Source: Paramacrobiotus metropolitanus
Taxonomy: Eukaryota > Tardigrada > Eutardigrada > Parachela > Macrobiotidae
Assembly (NCBI RefSeq): GCF_019649055.1
Contig: NW_026570259.1
Coordinates: 434,001 to 498,000 of the forward strand
Direction: 5' to 3'
DNA length: 64,000 bases
Under the pieces are notes generated by a model that saw only the letters and a program-made list of their open reading frames with translations, had not been told where the DNA came from and searched no databases. The position numbers were made by a program, and so were the translations under genes. Below, in pieces: positions 54,348 to 64,000 of the stretch (the first letter of the stretch is position 1; the number at the start of each line of letters is the position of its first letter).

Positions 54348-56033
54348 CAAAGTTCAAATGATTTGCTACTGTATTACAAAAGCATTCAACAAACGTATTC
54401 TTTTAACAGTCAAAAAACGTTTGATGATAGTTACGCTTACCGCGAGATTAGGATGCAACTGTCCATCGTCCGCAACGTAGGTCTCAAAGTCAAAAAATAA
54501 AAACTTGGCATCGGAAAACTGCATCTTTCGAAACGGACCCAAAGTCTTTGGTTTCATGTAGCATCGATGATCCCCTATGACATGTTCTCGACAGGTCTTG
54601 CAAAACATCTCGCCGCAACGATGAATGGCTCCCGGTTTTCTTCTCATCGTGGAATAAACTGATCCGCATTGGTTGCACAATTTTACGGTACTGCAAATGC
54701 TACGTCGATTGCAAAACAACATCTCTGTGCCGGGACCCAGCTTATGGTGATCAAAGCAAGACTGTCCATAAAATTGCCGATTGCAATCAGTACAGGCGAT
54801 CATGTTCGAGGTGTCCATTAAACAACTTGGACGCAGGCACTGATTACACTGTCCTGCGCAACGGTGATTTCTTCGGTCGTTGTACCCTTTGTTGCACTCA
54901 AAACACCAATAGCCACGATTGAAGAAAGCCGTCATAGAGGTCAACACGTCAAAATGGCGATTATGGAACAATAGGCAGATATGCTTCTTCTCAGGTTTTC
55001 CGCTGTATACTATACTGTTGGCTTGCATGGTGCTAACGATAACAACCTGATAACCAGGAAGTACCTTTTCAAAAGCCGTGACATCCGCGAGCGTGTATTC
55101 CCGGATAGGTAGGCCAGCATCTTCAATCAGCTCCTTGGACAGCGCAAGGATTTTTCTCTTTCCTTTGGCAATGTGTCTGGCGTAATCCTCCCGACCATTC
55201 GCAAAGGCTTTACCGATTACCAGCGCGCGGGCCATACAAATCTCGTCGTCGTTGTTGACCAAGATGACCGACCTCATCTTCTTCAGCTTCTGGTACAATA
55301 ACAACGGGACGTCCCGGACACATCGACCAGACGGAATCTCCGTATGCTCCACGGAAACCGCATACGAATCATCAATGACCAACTCTTGATGCGAATTGAG
55401 GACCTTCGATATTTCCGCCATCCAACGCTGCACGGTCAGCTGTGATCGCAAAGTCGGGGGCGTCCAGATAGGAAAGGACAAATGTGCCGACTCCACCGAT
55501 ACACGAACATATTGGTGATCTGCGATTCCCTCCAAAACAGTCACTATCACAATCCAATACAGCCACTATCACAGCAGGTGCTTCGATGAAACTGATGGCG
55601 TCCAAATCATGCACGCTAACCATAAACCACTTGAAACGCATATTGTGAGTCTTCGAAAACCGGTGCCCTTTAGCCTCGACAGCAACATGTTCAGCCACTT
55701 GAAAATTCTCAGGGATACCACCTCCCACTTGAGGCTCATTAAATACCCAGTCATTCATACCGGCCAACTCGGCAGCATCAACCATGTCCTCATGCGATAA
55801 GACCATTGCCTCATCATCAAAGACCCAGTCGTCTAAGGCCGCTAAAGCCGCCGCATCAACAAGGTCATCTTCCGATAACTCGTAATCCATATTTTTTAAG
55901 AGTAAAAAAAAAATCCGACGAAACGAAATAGTGAACACTGAATTTGCACAAATGCAGATTTTGGAAGTCAGAAAATTACTAGAGCGAAATTTCAACTGTC
56001 AGAATTTAACTTTGAGTGATTTATGGATCATCG

Positions 56034-56083
56034 GATTTTATACCGCGAAAAGCGTCGATTTGCATACCAGCCTCCTATGCAAA
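56034..56083 (-). promoter_or_regulatory. DNA polymerase promoter: inverted TTGCAT/ATGCAA module plus TATA
   Basis: TTTGCATACCAGCCTCCTA then TGCAAA (56059-56083) lies about 17 bp upstream, in the minus-strand sense, of GGTATAAAATCC (56034-56043). The polymerase ATG is at 55890. Confidence 0.6.
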
Positions 56084-56210
56084 CTACACAATTTTTATTC
56101 ACACTGGACACGTACGAGTTCAGAAGTACGATTCATAACCAGGAAGTGAAAACAAGGAAGTAAACAAACGAAACATAGTAAAAAAAAACAAAAAATAGCA
56201 TCCGCCAGCA

Positions 56211-56238
56211 TTCCTGTGGGGGTTCCGGTGGGGGTAAT
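56211..56238 (-). repeat. CCCCCAC motif pair 5
   Basis: GTGGGGGTTCCGGTGGGGGT on the plus strand, just past the stop of the ANP32-like gene in the minus-strand sense. Confidence 0.8.
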
Positions 56239-56278
56239 GGAAAACAACAGGAATAACAAAACAATACTAAAAGCCACA

Positions 56279-57116
56279 CTAATTCAACATAATGACGTCG
56301 TCATCGTCTTCGTCCTGGTGGTCGCTGGCGTCCATGTCCGGTTCGGAAGCCGAATCCGAAATATGATCCACATCATCGTCGGACAGTAGCCATGTGCTAT
56401 CTGCAAGAATTGCCGAAAAAAATTTTTGCAAACGAAAGCTGGAACAATAACGTTAGTAGAACCAGTTACCTGAATCGGCCATCGACACATCGTCGTCTTC
56501 CTCCTCGTCGCCCTTCTCCGACCCTAATTCAAAATACATAAAATTTTCTGAGTAAATCACTTTATAAAACGCAATTAAAAATTAATTCATCACAGAGACA
56601 AGGAATATCCTCACCGCTCATTTCTGCATCGCTGTCGCAATCGGTCTCTCCACCGTCTCCGTCCCAGTGCATAACCTGCGGCACGGCGTCGTGGAGCTGG
56701 CAGTGGTGGGTGCGGTTCACGCTGTTGTAGCCAAGGTCCACTGTGTGGAGGGCCGGCAAGTCCTTCAATGGCTTCAGAATGTCGTGACTGCTGATCCCGT
56801 TGTTCGCCAAAGTGAGCCGCTTCAGGTTCGGTGTCGCGGTTGCCAGCAACTCGAAATGGGGAGTGTCCGGGTTGTATCCCAGCTGGTTGTCGTTAAGCTG
56901 CAGTTGGGTCAGTTGGGGCAGCGGTGGCAGTCCAAGAACCGACTTCACTCCACAGGCATTGGCCGACAGGCAACGCAGATCAGTGAAACGCTGCAGCGGT
57001 ATATCACGAAAATCGCTAAAAGGGAACTCATCCAAGATGATGGTCTTGGCATCGCTGGGCTCGTCGGCCAGGTACGCAAACAGGTTAACAGAAGTATAAA
57101 TAGGAGAGCGGAACAT
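56279..57116 (-). CDS. ANP32-like acidic leucine-rich nuclear phosphoprotein (cargo gene)
   Basis: Exons 56615-57116, 56470-56523 and 56279-56400 join in phase to 225 residues. Residues about 15-150 are leucine-rich repeats with the ANP32 spacing: EPSDAKTIILDEF, LPQLTQLQLNDNQL, TPNLKRLTLANNGISS, LKDLPALHTVDLGYNSVNR, then QVMHWDGDG in the LRR cap position and DSDAE. Exons 2 and 3 encode the acidic tail (KGDEEEDDDV; HQDEDDDDVIM). Size and layout match cellular ANP32 proteins (about 250 residues), which are histone chaperones and phosphatase inhibitors in the nucleus. It retains introns like a host gene, so capture from host DNA rather than from mRNA is possible. Frame intact. Confidence 0.85.
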
Positions 57117-57265
57117 TATGCAGATAATGTGCAAAACAGTGTACAGCGACAACAAGTACAATACTACACACACTCAACAAGTGCACAATAATTTGTAGGT
57201 ATTACACAATAATTAACAGTTATTATGAATAAACGTACAGTGTACATTGCGTTATATATGTAGTC

Positions 57266-57353
57266 TGTCCTGTGCAAAATAGCTCAGTTCGGTAGACAAA
57301 GACAATTGCCACGATTTGTATAGGAGCCGTTGCATAGGAGGCTCGTATGCAAT
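57266..57353 (-). promoter_or_regulatory. Promoter module upstream of the ANP32-like gene
   Basis: In minus-strand sense TTGCATACGAGCCTCCTA then TGCAA (57330-57353) is nearly the same as the polymerase module. TCCTGTGCAAAATAGCTCAG at 57268 on the plus strand matches TCCTGTGCAAAATCCAG at 50349. Confidence 0.55.
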
Positions 57354-57401
57354 AATCGGATAGCAAGTAACTGCATGCAAGCGGTGGTTAGTCGCCGTGT
57401 A

Positions 57402-57551
57402 TGCTAACTGCCACCCGCACGCTGTTACGCAATCCGCACACCGTATCCCACCCTACGCAGGACTGCACCCATACACATTTTCCCAATTATATGGGCTACA
57501 GTCCTGCGTAGGATGGGCGTTTTCTATTGGCTACGGGTCCTGAGTGCTGCT
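57402..57551 (-). repeat. Right terminal inverted repeat
   Basis: 150 bp, 149 identical to the left copy in inverse orientation. Confidence 0.95.
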
Positions 57552-57557
57552 AGCACA
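57552..57557. repeat. Target site duplication, right copy (AGCACA)
   Basis: Identical to 36509-36514. Confidence 0.95.
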
Positions 57558-57930
57558 GGAACGACTCTTGCGCCCGTCAGGAACGTCAGCACCGACCACA
57601 CAGGCGGTGATTGGCGAGGAAATCTGACTAGCTCGATTAGATGGCCTAGCAAAGAAACGTAACGAAGCGCTCCACGAGATTAACGAGGTGAAGAAACGCC
57701 TGGCCACACTCGATCCGACCATATTACTCTTCAGCCGTCCTGTGTAACTCCGAGCAAATTTCGTATTGGACTAAGAAACTGACGGAGAGGGATAACGAAA
57801 TCCGAGCGTTACAACCGTCAACGACTCAACCAGTAGCCGTTCCGACCGGAGCGCAACTTTCGCCGCTCTGTCAGCACACCGGAAGCGGGACTGTCGCTGG
57901 CTGCCATACTCGCAGGCTGCCATAGCGACT
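57558..57930 (+). pseudogene. Degenerate ORF interrupted by the Polinton, right part
   Basis: The frame that ends at RIRAQ on the left continues here (ERLLRPSGTSAPTTQAVIGE), meets a TGA, then gives coiled-coil sequence (KKRNEALHEINEVKKRLATL) and, after a further shift near 57750, YWTKKLTERDNEIRALQPS and a Pro/Thr/Gln-rich end. The sequence was therefore already decayed or decayed later. Confidence 0.55.
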
Positions 57931-58360
57931 GGCCCGACAGCATTTAAAACAAAGAGAAGAACAAAAACTAAAAAAACTTAAAAAATGTGGCCCAAGAAAG
58001 CAGACGCGTGTGACCGAAGCTGAGCATCTCGGTACCACCGCGATACATTCATTGTGTCTTCTCGACTCTCGTAACCAAAATTACTGCAAATTTACGTACG
58101 TACGATGTGCTTAAACCATTTATCCTGAATACCATCATGGTGTATCCAGAAAACAAAAGCGGGATGTTCTTCCTTTAGAATATCCCTCCGGCTCATCGCA
58201 TTATAGAGCCATACCGGTAGGTAAAATTTAGAAATTCATTTTAAAATTTGAAAAAAATTGTGGAAAGCTAGTTCTGTGCCACAACGAAATTCAATGTGCG
58301 CTTTCGTGCAAAATTGGAAGAGCATCGGTTCATAATGAGAGTTTTGGTACACCGCCGCGC
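57931..58360. other. Flank between degenerate ORF and non-LTR element
   Basis: No gene is seen; probably the 3' untranslated part of the interrupted ORF's element. Confidence 0.35.
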
Positions 58361-58389
58361 GTTTAGGTTTAGGTTTAGGTTTAGGTTTA
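58361..58389. repeat. (TTTAGG)n short array
   Basis: About four and a half TTTAGG units, directly at the 3' end of the minus-strand non-LTR retrotransposon, where such elements carry short tandem tails. Confidence 0.75.
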
Positions 58390-61300
58390 TTGCTTAACGT
58401 CTCTAGATACAAGGAATCGCTCCTTATTGAGATCTACAGACAACCAAATCAGAAACAATGAAATTCAAACACATATTCTCCAATGAAATATGTCGTTGAT
58501 TAAAAACAGAGACGAGAAAGAAGGTATTAACAAGGTAACAGCTCTTTATCCAGGAATATGCCCCATGAAACGCTGTCCATGCCTTCAAAGGTCCGTAAAG
58601 ACCGATAAGCGCTTTCATTCAAGTTGAGGTCATTCCATAGTTTGGCGGTCCGGTTGGAAAATTCGTTTTCATTTGCCGGTAGTTACAGCTGCCAAAAGGT
58701 TGTGTTAGCCGCTTTGATCGGGAATGGATGTTGAGCCATACGAGTGGCATTCCGCGTGTTACCTGCAACAGTACTAACGGCAGTAACGGATTCATAAACA
58801 ACGAAAAAATTATCGCAAAAGGAGTAATACCAAATAACATTTTATAAGCTACAGTCAATGAACGCTTTATGCGACGTAGCTGTACACTATCCCAGCCGCA
58901 TTCTCGGAGACGACCACAGTAGTCATCAGCGGCATTTCCTAAGCGTAAACGCTTGAGAAATTTGAATGCGCACTTTTCAAGGGCATCCTGGGTGTTTTAA
59001 AAAAGGATTTACTACGGACTACAATAGTCAAAGATGGGTAGGACAAGAGCTTTGAATAAACATATTAGCGCCGCAGAACCATAACTATCGAACATCGAAA
59101 ACAGGTAGCCAATTCGTTTGCGGACTTTCATACACAGATTACTGGTATGTTCACTCCAACGCAGATGTCTGTCAACAAACAACCCCAAATATTTTGTAAT
59201 ATTTTCTGTTCAACCTCTACGTTGTTCAAATAATATTTAGGACAGATGTCAAATCACGCTTCAAAGAAAAACGTATAAACACAGATTTTTTGGATTAAAA
59301 CTTAGGTTTTCTTCGCTGCATAATCGGAAACCGAATTAATATCTTCCTGTAACTTTTCGCGATCATCGTCCCCAACTATTGGCCTACAAAAAACGTCATC
59401 TGCAAAGATAAAAATTTTACTTCCATTAGGCAAGACAGCCGGCAGGCCGCTCAATTCGCAGTTGAAAAAAATAGGACCAACTATGGAACCCTGTGGTACG
59501 CCGCTGGTTACAATACCGCTCTCAGAAACCTTGCCATTTACAACTACCACTTGTCGCCGATGCGTTAAATAGTTGCTGAATAGCCGTACGACATCAGGAG
59601 GTACGGAGAACGAAGCGAGTGTTTTAAGCAGTCATGCATGGTCCACTCGGTCAAACGCCTTTGAACAGTCAAAAAACAGGGCATCCGCTTCGTAGCCACT
59701 TCCAATAAAATCTTTTATGAATTTTGTAAAAAGCAACGACTGTAGTTCTGTACTTCTTTTTGCTTGCTCGATATCCAAATTGATTATCACTCAACAACCC
59801 GTTAGTTTCTAGAAAAACGTTAAATAATTAGCCAAGCATCCTTCGAAAATTTTGGATACAGGATGCAAAAAGCAATTGACGGTAATTATTTAATACAGTT
59901 TGATTACAAGAAGATTTTGGGAGGGGCGAAATAAAAGAAGTTTTCCAGACTGACGGATATATGCCGCTTTGAATACAAACATTGAACAATTTAACCAAAG
60001 GAGCAACAATCTTAAGCCCGCACGCCTTTAACAAAGAGTTTGAAATTTTAAAAAGTCCCGACGAAGAGGAAAAAGAGGTTTGACCCATTGCACGGGTGAC
60101 ATCGTCTTCAGTAATCAAAGGTCACAGAAGTGTCTTCTGCTGGTAAAGTACCGGAACAGTGTCTTAGACAAACGTTTTGAGATTCCAAAAACAGCTTGTT
60201 AAACGCATTCGCTTTTTCAGCATCAGAAATCAGAATTTTACCATCCGGAGTTTTAATAGGAGGAAACGGTTTTTGATCAACTGTACGCTTAACATACTGC
60301 CAAAATTTTTTTTGTTACGTGTAGACGTGGCTACTTCAAGAATATTATGCCTTTCATAGGTACGCAAAGAGCATCTAAATTTTTCGACGCAGTTTTCCAC
60401 AGCCGTTTTACGCGTTCTTTTCAACGGGAAAATTTCTTTCAAAAACTTTTTATGCAATCTGTCACGAGCATTAAGTGCCTTCTGTATTCGGGCGGGGTAT
60501 TTTCGAATTTTTTTAGGGTTATGTTTTTCAAACCGAAAAAAAAGTTCAGCAGTTTTAATCAGCGTTTGGTCAAAGCGTGAAGCTAAAACAGAGGATCAGG
60601 ATCAATCAGAACAGCAGACCAATCAACAGAACCTAAAGCATCCTGAAAGGGCACGATTTTAGCAGACGGTATTTTCCACGTTTCCTTCACATACTTTGTC
60701 TCAGCTAAACAGAATTCGGTGTGCAAGCAAAACTGAAACGCAGAGTGGTCATTTGTTGCTGAAGGAGGCGAAATAATTTCAATATCCGTAACTAAACGAT
60801 AAGTGGAAACGAAACAAAGATCCAGGATGTTGTTTTTCCTAGTTGCAGAATCCATTATTTGACGAAAATTGAATTCTTTGAGCGCTTTCAGCAGTTTATG
60901 AGAAGTACCGCTAGAGGCGCTCATTGCATTCCAGCAAATATCCGGTAAGTTGAAATCGCCCATTAGAATAAGTTTATTACATAGTTCAACTGGAAATTTC
61001 TCTTGTAGTTGCTCAATTAGGTGAGGGATAACAATAGTTTTAAAAATTGGTCGTGCATAGAATACACCAAAAATACAATCGAGCGAAGTTGACTCTACGA
61101 ACAAAATTTCCAATTCATCACACTCGAGGTCAGACCGTCTTTTCCACTAAACTTATGAGACATTACTAACGCCACTCCACCATGATTGTCATCGAAAACA
61201 TCAGATTTCCGCCATTTACGAAAACCATTAAAATTATTCAAGTTGGCAAACAGATTATCGTTATAATCTGCTCTGTCAAAAGTTTCGGTTAATGCGGTGA

Positions 61301-61400
61301 TATCTGCCTCGGAACAAAAGTGTTTAACATTACTTTACTTACACAAAATTCCGTTTATATTACAGCATCTTATTTTAACTTTTTGCAAATTTTCAATAAC
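58390..61400 (-). mobile_element. Decayed non-LTR retrotransposon (Jockey/CR1-like)
   Basis: Minus strand, in order: endonuclease pieces (ADITALTETFDRADYNDN; KLILMGDFNLPDICWNAM; NDHSAFQF), then reverse-transcriptase pieces (SSGLFKISNSLLKACG; VWKTSFISPLPKSS; GVPQGSIVGPIFFN; FIFADDVF, the xADD catalytic motif). Several frameshifts and stops separate them, so it is dead. The 3' end is the (TTTAGG)n tail; the 5' end is near 61,400 or beyond. An ORF1 is not seen. Confidence 0.85.
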
Positions 61401-62394
61401 ACAATCAGAATTGGTAACATAATTAGTCACATCAGCAAACTTTTGGAATTTTATTTCACTACAGATAATTCCTCCCAAACCGGACGTTGCGCGCAAAAAC
61501 GGTTTTTTCGCCTATGTATACGAATCCTTTGGCTACAAAACATCATAAGCAATGCAAAAAAGTGTTTGACAGTGTGCGACTGCAAAAGTTGGCGTGTATG
61601 TGTACGAATTTGGTGCTATGTACCCGGCCAAATCTCTTAAAACGCTGACGCCTATTGGGGTTGGGGCGCAACAGTGTCTTCAAGATGTTTTTCCTAATGC
61701 ACCACAGCAATTTGATACGTATCCGATAGCGTAGTTAGCGTTACGAGACCTTACAGCAGCAACAAAATACAAACCAAACTGGAATCTTAAGTCCCTCAAG
61801 AACCACGAGTTCGCAAAAGTCGCTAATTTTGAACTTTATAACCTCGAAAAGTTCCTTGTAATTAGCGACTTAGTCAATTACTCTGAGATAATTCAGTAAT
61901 GTACTATTAGTAATCCTTGATCAGGACTAACAAGCATCGGTTCTCGAAGTTAAACAGTGGATGGCAAAAATCCATCGAAAACTCGGGTTGCGTGCAGACA
62001 CAATTGGCCATGTAAGGTCCTGAAGCACGGGCGGGCGCATTTTTGACACTGTTACAATTATGTATACTTCTATCGGATAAAGTCTTGTTGGCTCAGACTT
62101 CTAACTTGCTCCACGTGGTTCTGTATGCCGGAAAACTCCCAAAATCGATTTAGTAGAGCGGTACCCGGGCGGTCGGCTACGGCACACAAGCGAACGAATC
62201 GGTGGTTGCTTATGGACAACGAAGATTCCAAGATAACCGAACGTGGCAACCACGTCCCATAACCTGCAGTAGCGCATTCCTTCTATTCGGCATGAAAACC
62301 CTGCAGTCGGCCCAGCCGATATACTGTGGTTTACGCCAACCGGACCTGCACCGCGCAAAAAATACGTCAGTCTCCTCTGTAGCCGTGGATAACA
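61401..62394. other. No supported gene
   Basis: May hold the 5' part of the non-LTR element. TCGAAGTTAAACAG near 61945 is faintly like the 5S rRNA internal region, but the rest does not fit. Confidence 0.35.
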
Positions 62395-64000
62395 AAAACG
62401 GGTGGACAACGGATAACAACGGTTGGACAACGCCAGACAACGGGTGGACAACGTGTGGACAACGCAAGACAACGTGTGGACATAGCAAGACAACGGGTTT
62501 ACAACGCAAGGCAACGGGTAGACAACGGAGGACAACGGGTGGATAACGGATGGACAACGGAGGACAACGGGTGGAGAACGGAAGACAACAGGTGGACAAC
62601 GCAAGACAACGATTGGACGACGCAAGACAACGGATGGACAACGCAAGACAACGGGGACAACGTGTGGACAACGCAAGACAACGGTTGGACAACGGAAGAC
62701 AACCGGTGGACAACGTAAGCCAACGGGTGGACAACGCAAGACAACGTGTGGACAACGCAAGATAACGGGTGGACAACGGAAGACAACCGGTAGACAACGC
62801 AAGGCAACGGGTTGACAACGGAGGACAACGGATGTACAACGTAAGCCAACGGGTGGACAACGCAAGACAACGTTTGTACAACGCAAGACAACGGGTGGAC
62901 AACGGAGAATAACGGGTGTACAACGGAAGACAACCGGTGGACAACGCAAGGCAACGGATGAACGGAGGACAACGGTGGACAACGCCAACGGGTGGACAAC
63001 GCAAGACAACGTTTGACAACGCAAGACAACGGAGGACAACGGAGGACAAATGGTGGAAAACGTAAGCCAACGGCAAGGAAAGTGTGGACAACGGAGACGG
63101 TTGACAACGGAGGAGAACGGTGACAACGGGCCAACGGGTGGACAACGGGGACAACGGAGGACAACGGTGGAAACGTAAGCCAACGGTGACAACGCAAGGC
63201 AACGACAAGGGAGGACAACGGGTGACAATTGGAGAACAACGGAGGACAACGGGTGGACAACGGAGGACAACGGATGGACAACGGAGGACAACGGATGGAC
63301 AACGGATGACAACCGGTAGACAACGCAAGGCAACGCGTGGACAACGCAAGACAACGGGTGGACAACTGAGGACGACGGGTGGACAACGCAAGCCAACGGG
63401 TGGACAACGCAAGGCAACGCGTGGACAACGGAGGACAACGTGTGGACAACGCAAGACAACGGGTGGACAACGGAGGACAACGGGTGGACAACGGAAATAA
63501 CGGGTGTACAACGGAAGACAACTGGTGGACAACGCAAGACAACGGATGGACAACGGAGGACAACGGGTGGACAACGGAGGATAACGGGTGGACAACGGAA
63601 GACAACCGGTAGACAACGCAAGGCAACGGGTGGACAACGGAGGACAACGGGTGGACAACGGAGGACAACGGGTGGACAACGCAAGCCAACGGGTGGACAA
63701 CGGAAGACAACCGGTGGACAACGGAGAATAACGGGTGTACAACGGAAGACAACCGGTGGACAACGCAAGGCAACGGATGGACAACGGAGGACAACGGGTG
63801 GACAACGGAGGATAACGGGTGGACAACGGAAGACAACCGGTGGACAACGCAAGGCAACGGTTGGACAACGGAGGAGAACGGGTGGACAACGTAAGCCAAC
63901 GGGTGGACAACGGGGGACAACGGAGGACAACGGGTGGAAAACGTAAGACAACGGGTGGACAACGCAAGGCAACGCGTGGACAAGGGAGGACAACGGGTGG
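62395..64000. repeat. 11-bp satellite, TGGACAACGGG orientation, continues past window
   Basis: At least 1.6 kb of GGTGGACAACG, GGAGGACAACG, GCAAGACAACG, GCAAGGCAACG and GTAAGCCAACG units. It is the reverse complement of the array at 31,540-32,140. Variant units recur in blocks, showing higher-order structure. Long ORFs over this array on both strands are artefacts of a stop-free 11-mer. Confidence 0.95.

Larger units (their letters stand above)
51570..55890 (-). pseudogene. Protein-primed family B DNA polymerase, seven exons, three frameshifts
   Basis: Exons 54441-55890, 54156-54293, 52786-54096, 52439-52720, 52179-52382, 52039-52118 and 51570-51979. The N-terminus is acidic (MDYELSEDDLVDAAA), followed by Polinton-type Cys/His clusters (CFECNKGYNDRRNHRC). 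Exonuclease motifs: FFDFETY, AHNFK joined to AFDGYF, and YCSNDVTVL. Polymerase motifs: DLCSEYPYVN, then ANPGMRALAKLCLN joined to FWGRLG, then YFDT joined to DSIIFV. It ends with the usual GDLTDEL block. It replicates the element from a protein primer. Frame breaks: a 22-bp tandem duplication at 55529-55572, an indel at about 53,295-53,325, and a 1-nt loss at about 52,623. Catalytic motifs are otherwise retained. Confidence 0.93.
36515..57551. mobile_element. Complete Polinton/Maverick (adintovirus-like) element, 21,037 bp
   Basis: Bounded by 150-bp terminal inverted repeats starting AG and ending CT, with a 6-bp target duplication. Left-half genes are mostly on the plus strand (36.7-48.6 kb); DNA polymerase, PC4-like and ANP32-like genes are on the minus strand (49.2-57.1 kb). 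Core set: polymerase B, integrase, packaging ATPase, minor and major capsid proteins, protease and two small conserved virion-type proteins. Cargo: FKBP remnant, zinc finger, three BIR domains, PC4-like, TBP-like and ANP32-like genes. Polymerase and protease are broken, so the copy is not autonomous as read. Confidence 0.97.

Noticed and set aside
55529-55572. Intron explaining the polymerase frame change
   Set aside because: The only possible intron would be 29 bp; the tandem 22-bp duplication explains the shift better.
61900-62030. 5S rRNA gene
   Set aside because: Only a short stretch (TCGAAGTTAAACAG) resembles 5S; the rest of the internal promoter and stems is absent.
62101-63993. Very long ORFs (up to 630 codons) on both strands over the satellite
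   Set aside because: The 11-bp unit has no stop codon in any frame, so open frames of any length are expected. No initiation context or domain is present.

Overview
The window is genomic DNA of a small invertebrate animal. Protein-coding genes on both strands are split by many short introns (40 to about 480 bp, mostly 50-170 bp, GT...AG), and exon phases agree across every join worked out by hand. ZMYND10 (dynein-arm assembly) implies an animal with motile cilia or flagellate sperm. Phylum cannot be settled from sequence alone; a tardigrade, an arthropod or another small ecdysozoan/spiralian would all fit.

Region 1-25.5 kb is host gene space: the 3' part of an unrecognised gene (-), a PHD-finger protein (-), a CIBAR/FAM92 BAR protein (-) head to head with ZMYND10 (+), a BTB-BACK protein (-), a possible tiny secreted peptide (+), a Ly6/three-finger GPI protein (+), a 21-exon SLC44 choline-transporter-like gene (+), a secreted Asp/His/Met-rich repeat protein with a TATA promoter (+), and a small membrane protein ending in KKSK (-). 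The stretch 21.3-25.2 kb holds exon-like pieces that I could not assemble.

Region 25.5-36.5 kb is repeat-rich: tRNA-like fragments, a TIR transposon with a second transposon nested inside it, a foldback element, short palindromes, and an 11-bp satellite (unit CCCGTTGTCCA). The same satellite returns in reverse orientation at 62.4-64.0 kb and runs off the window.

Region 36,515-57,551 is one complete Polinton/Maverick (adintovirus-like) element. It has a 6-bp target duplication (AGCACA), 150-bp terminal inverted repeats differing at one base, and the full Polinton core: protein-primed DNA polymerase B, chromodomain integrase, A32-like packaging ATPase, single-jelly-roll minor capsid protein, double-jelly-roll major capsid protein and an adenain-like protease. 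The capsid, ATPase and integrase frames are open. The polymerase has three frameshifts, and the protease has lost its catalytic cysteine and carries a homopolymer frameshift.

The cargo is the most unusual part. It includes a TATA-binding-protein homologue with both saddle repeats, an ANP32-like leucine-rich protein with an acidic tail, a protein with two PC4-like domains, three BIR domains in two ORFs, an FKBP remnant, a zinc-finger protein with an acidic tail and a protein with an acidic N-terminus. Most of these would act on transcription or chromatin. Several intergenic regions share an inverted TTGCAT...ATGCAA module, in two cases next to a TATA box, so the element may carry both part of a transcription apparatus and its target promoters.

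The Polinton landed in an already degenerate ORF whose frame continues across the insertion. To its right lie a decayed non-LTR retrotransposon (-) with a (TTTAGG)n tail and then the satellite. All homology calls are by eye; no searches were run.
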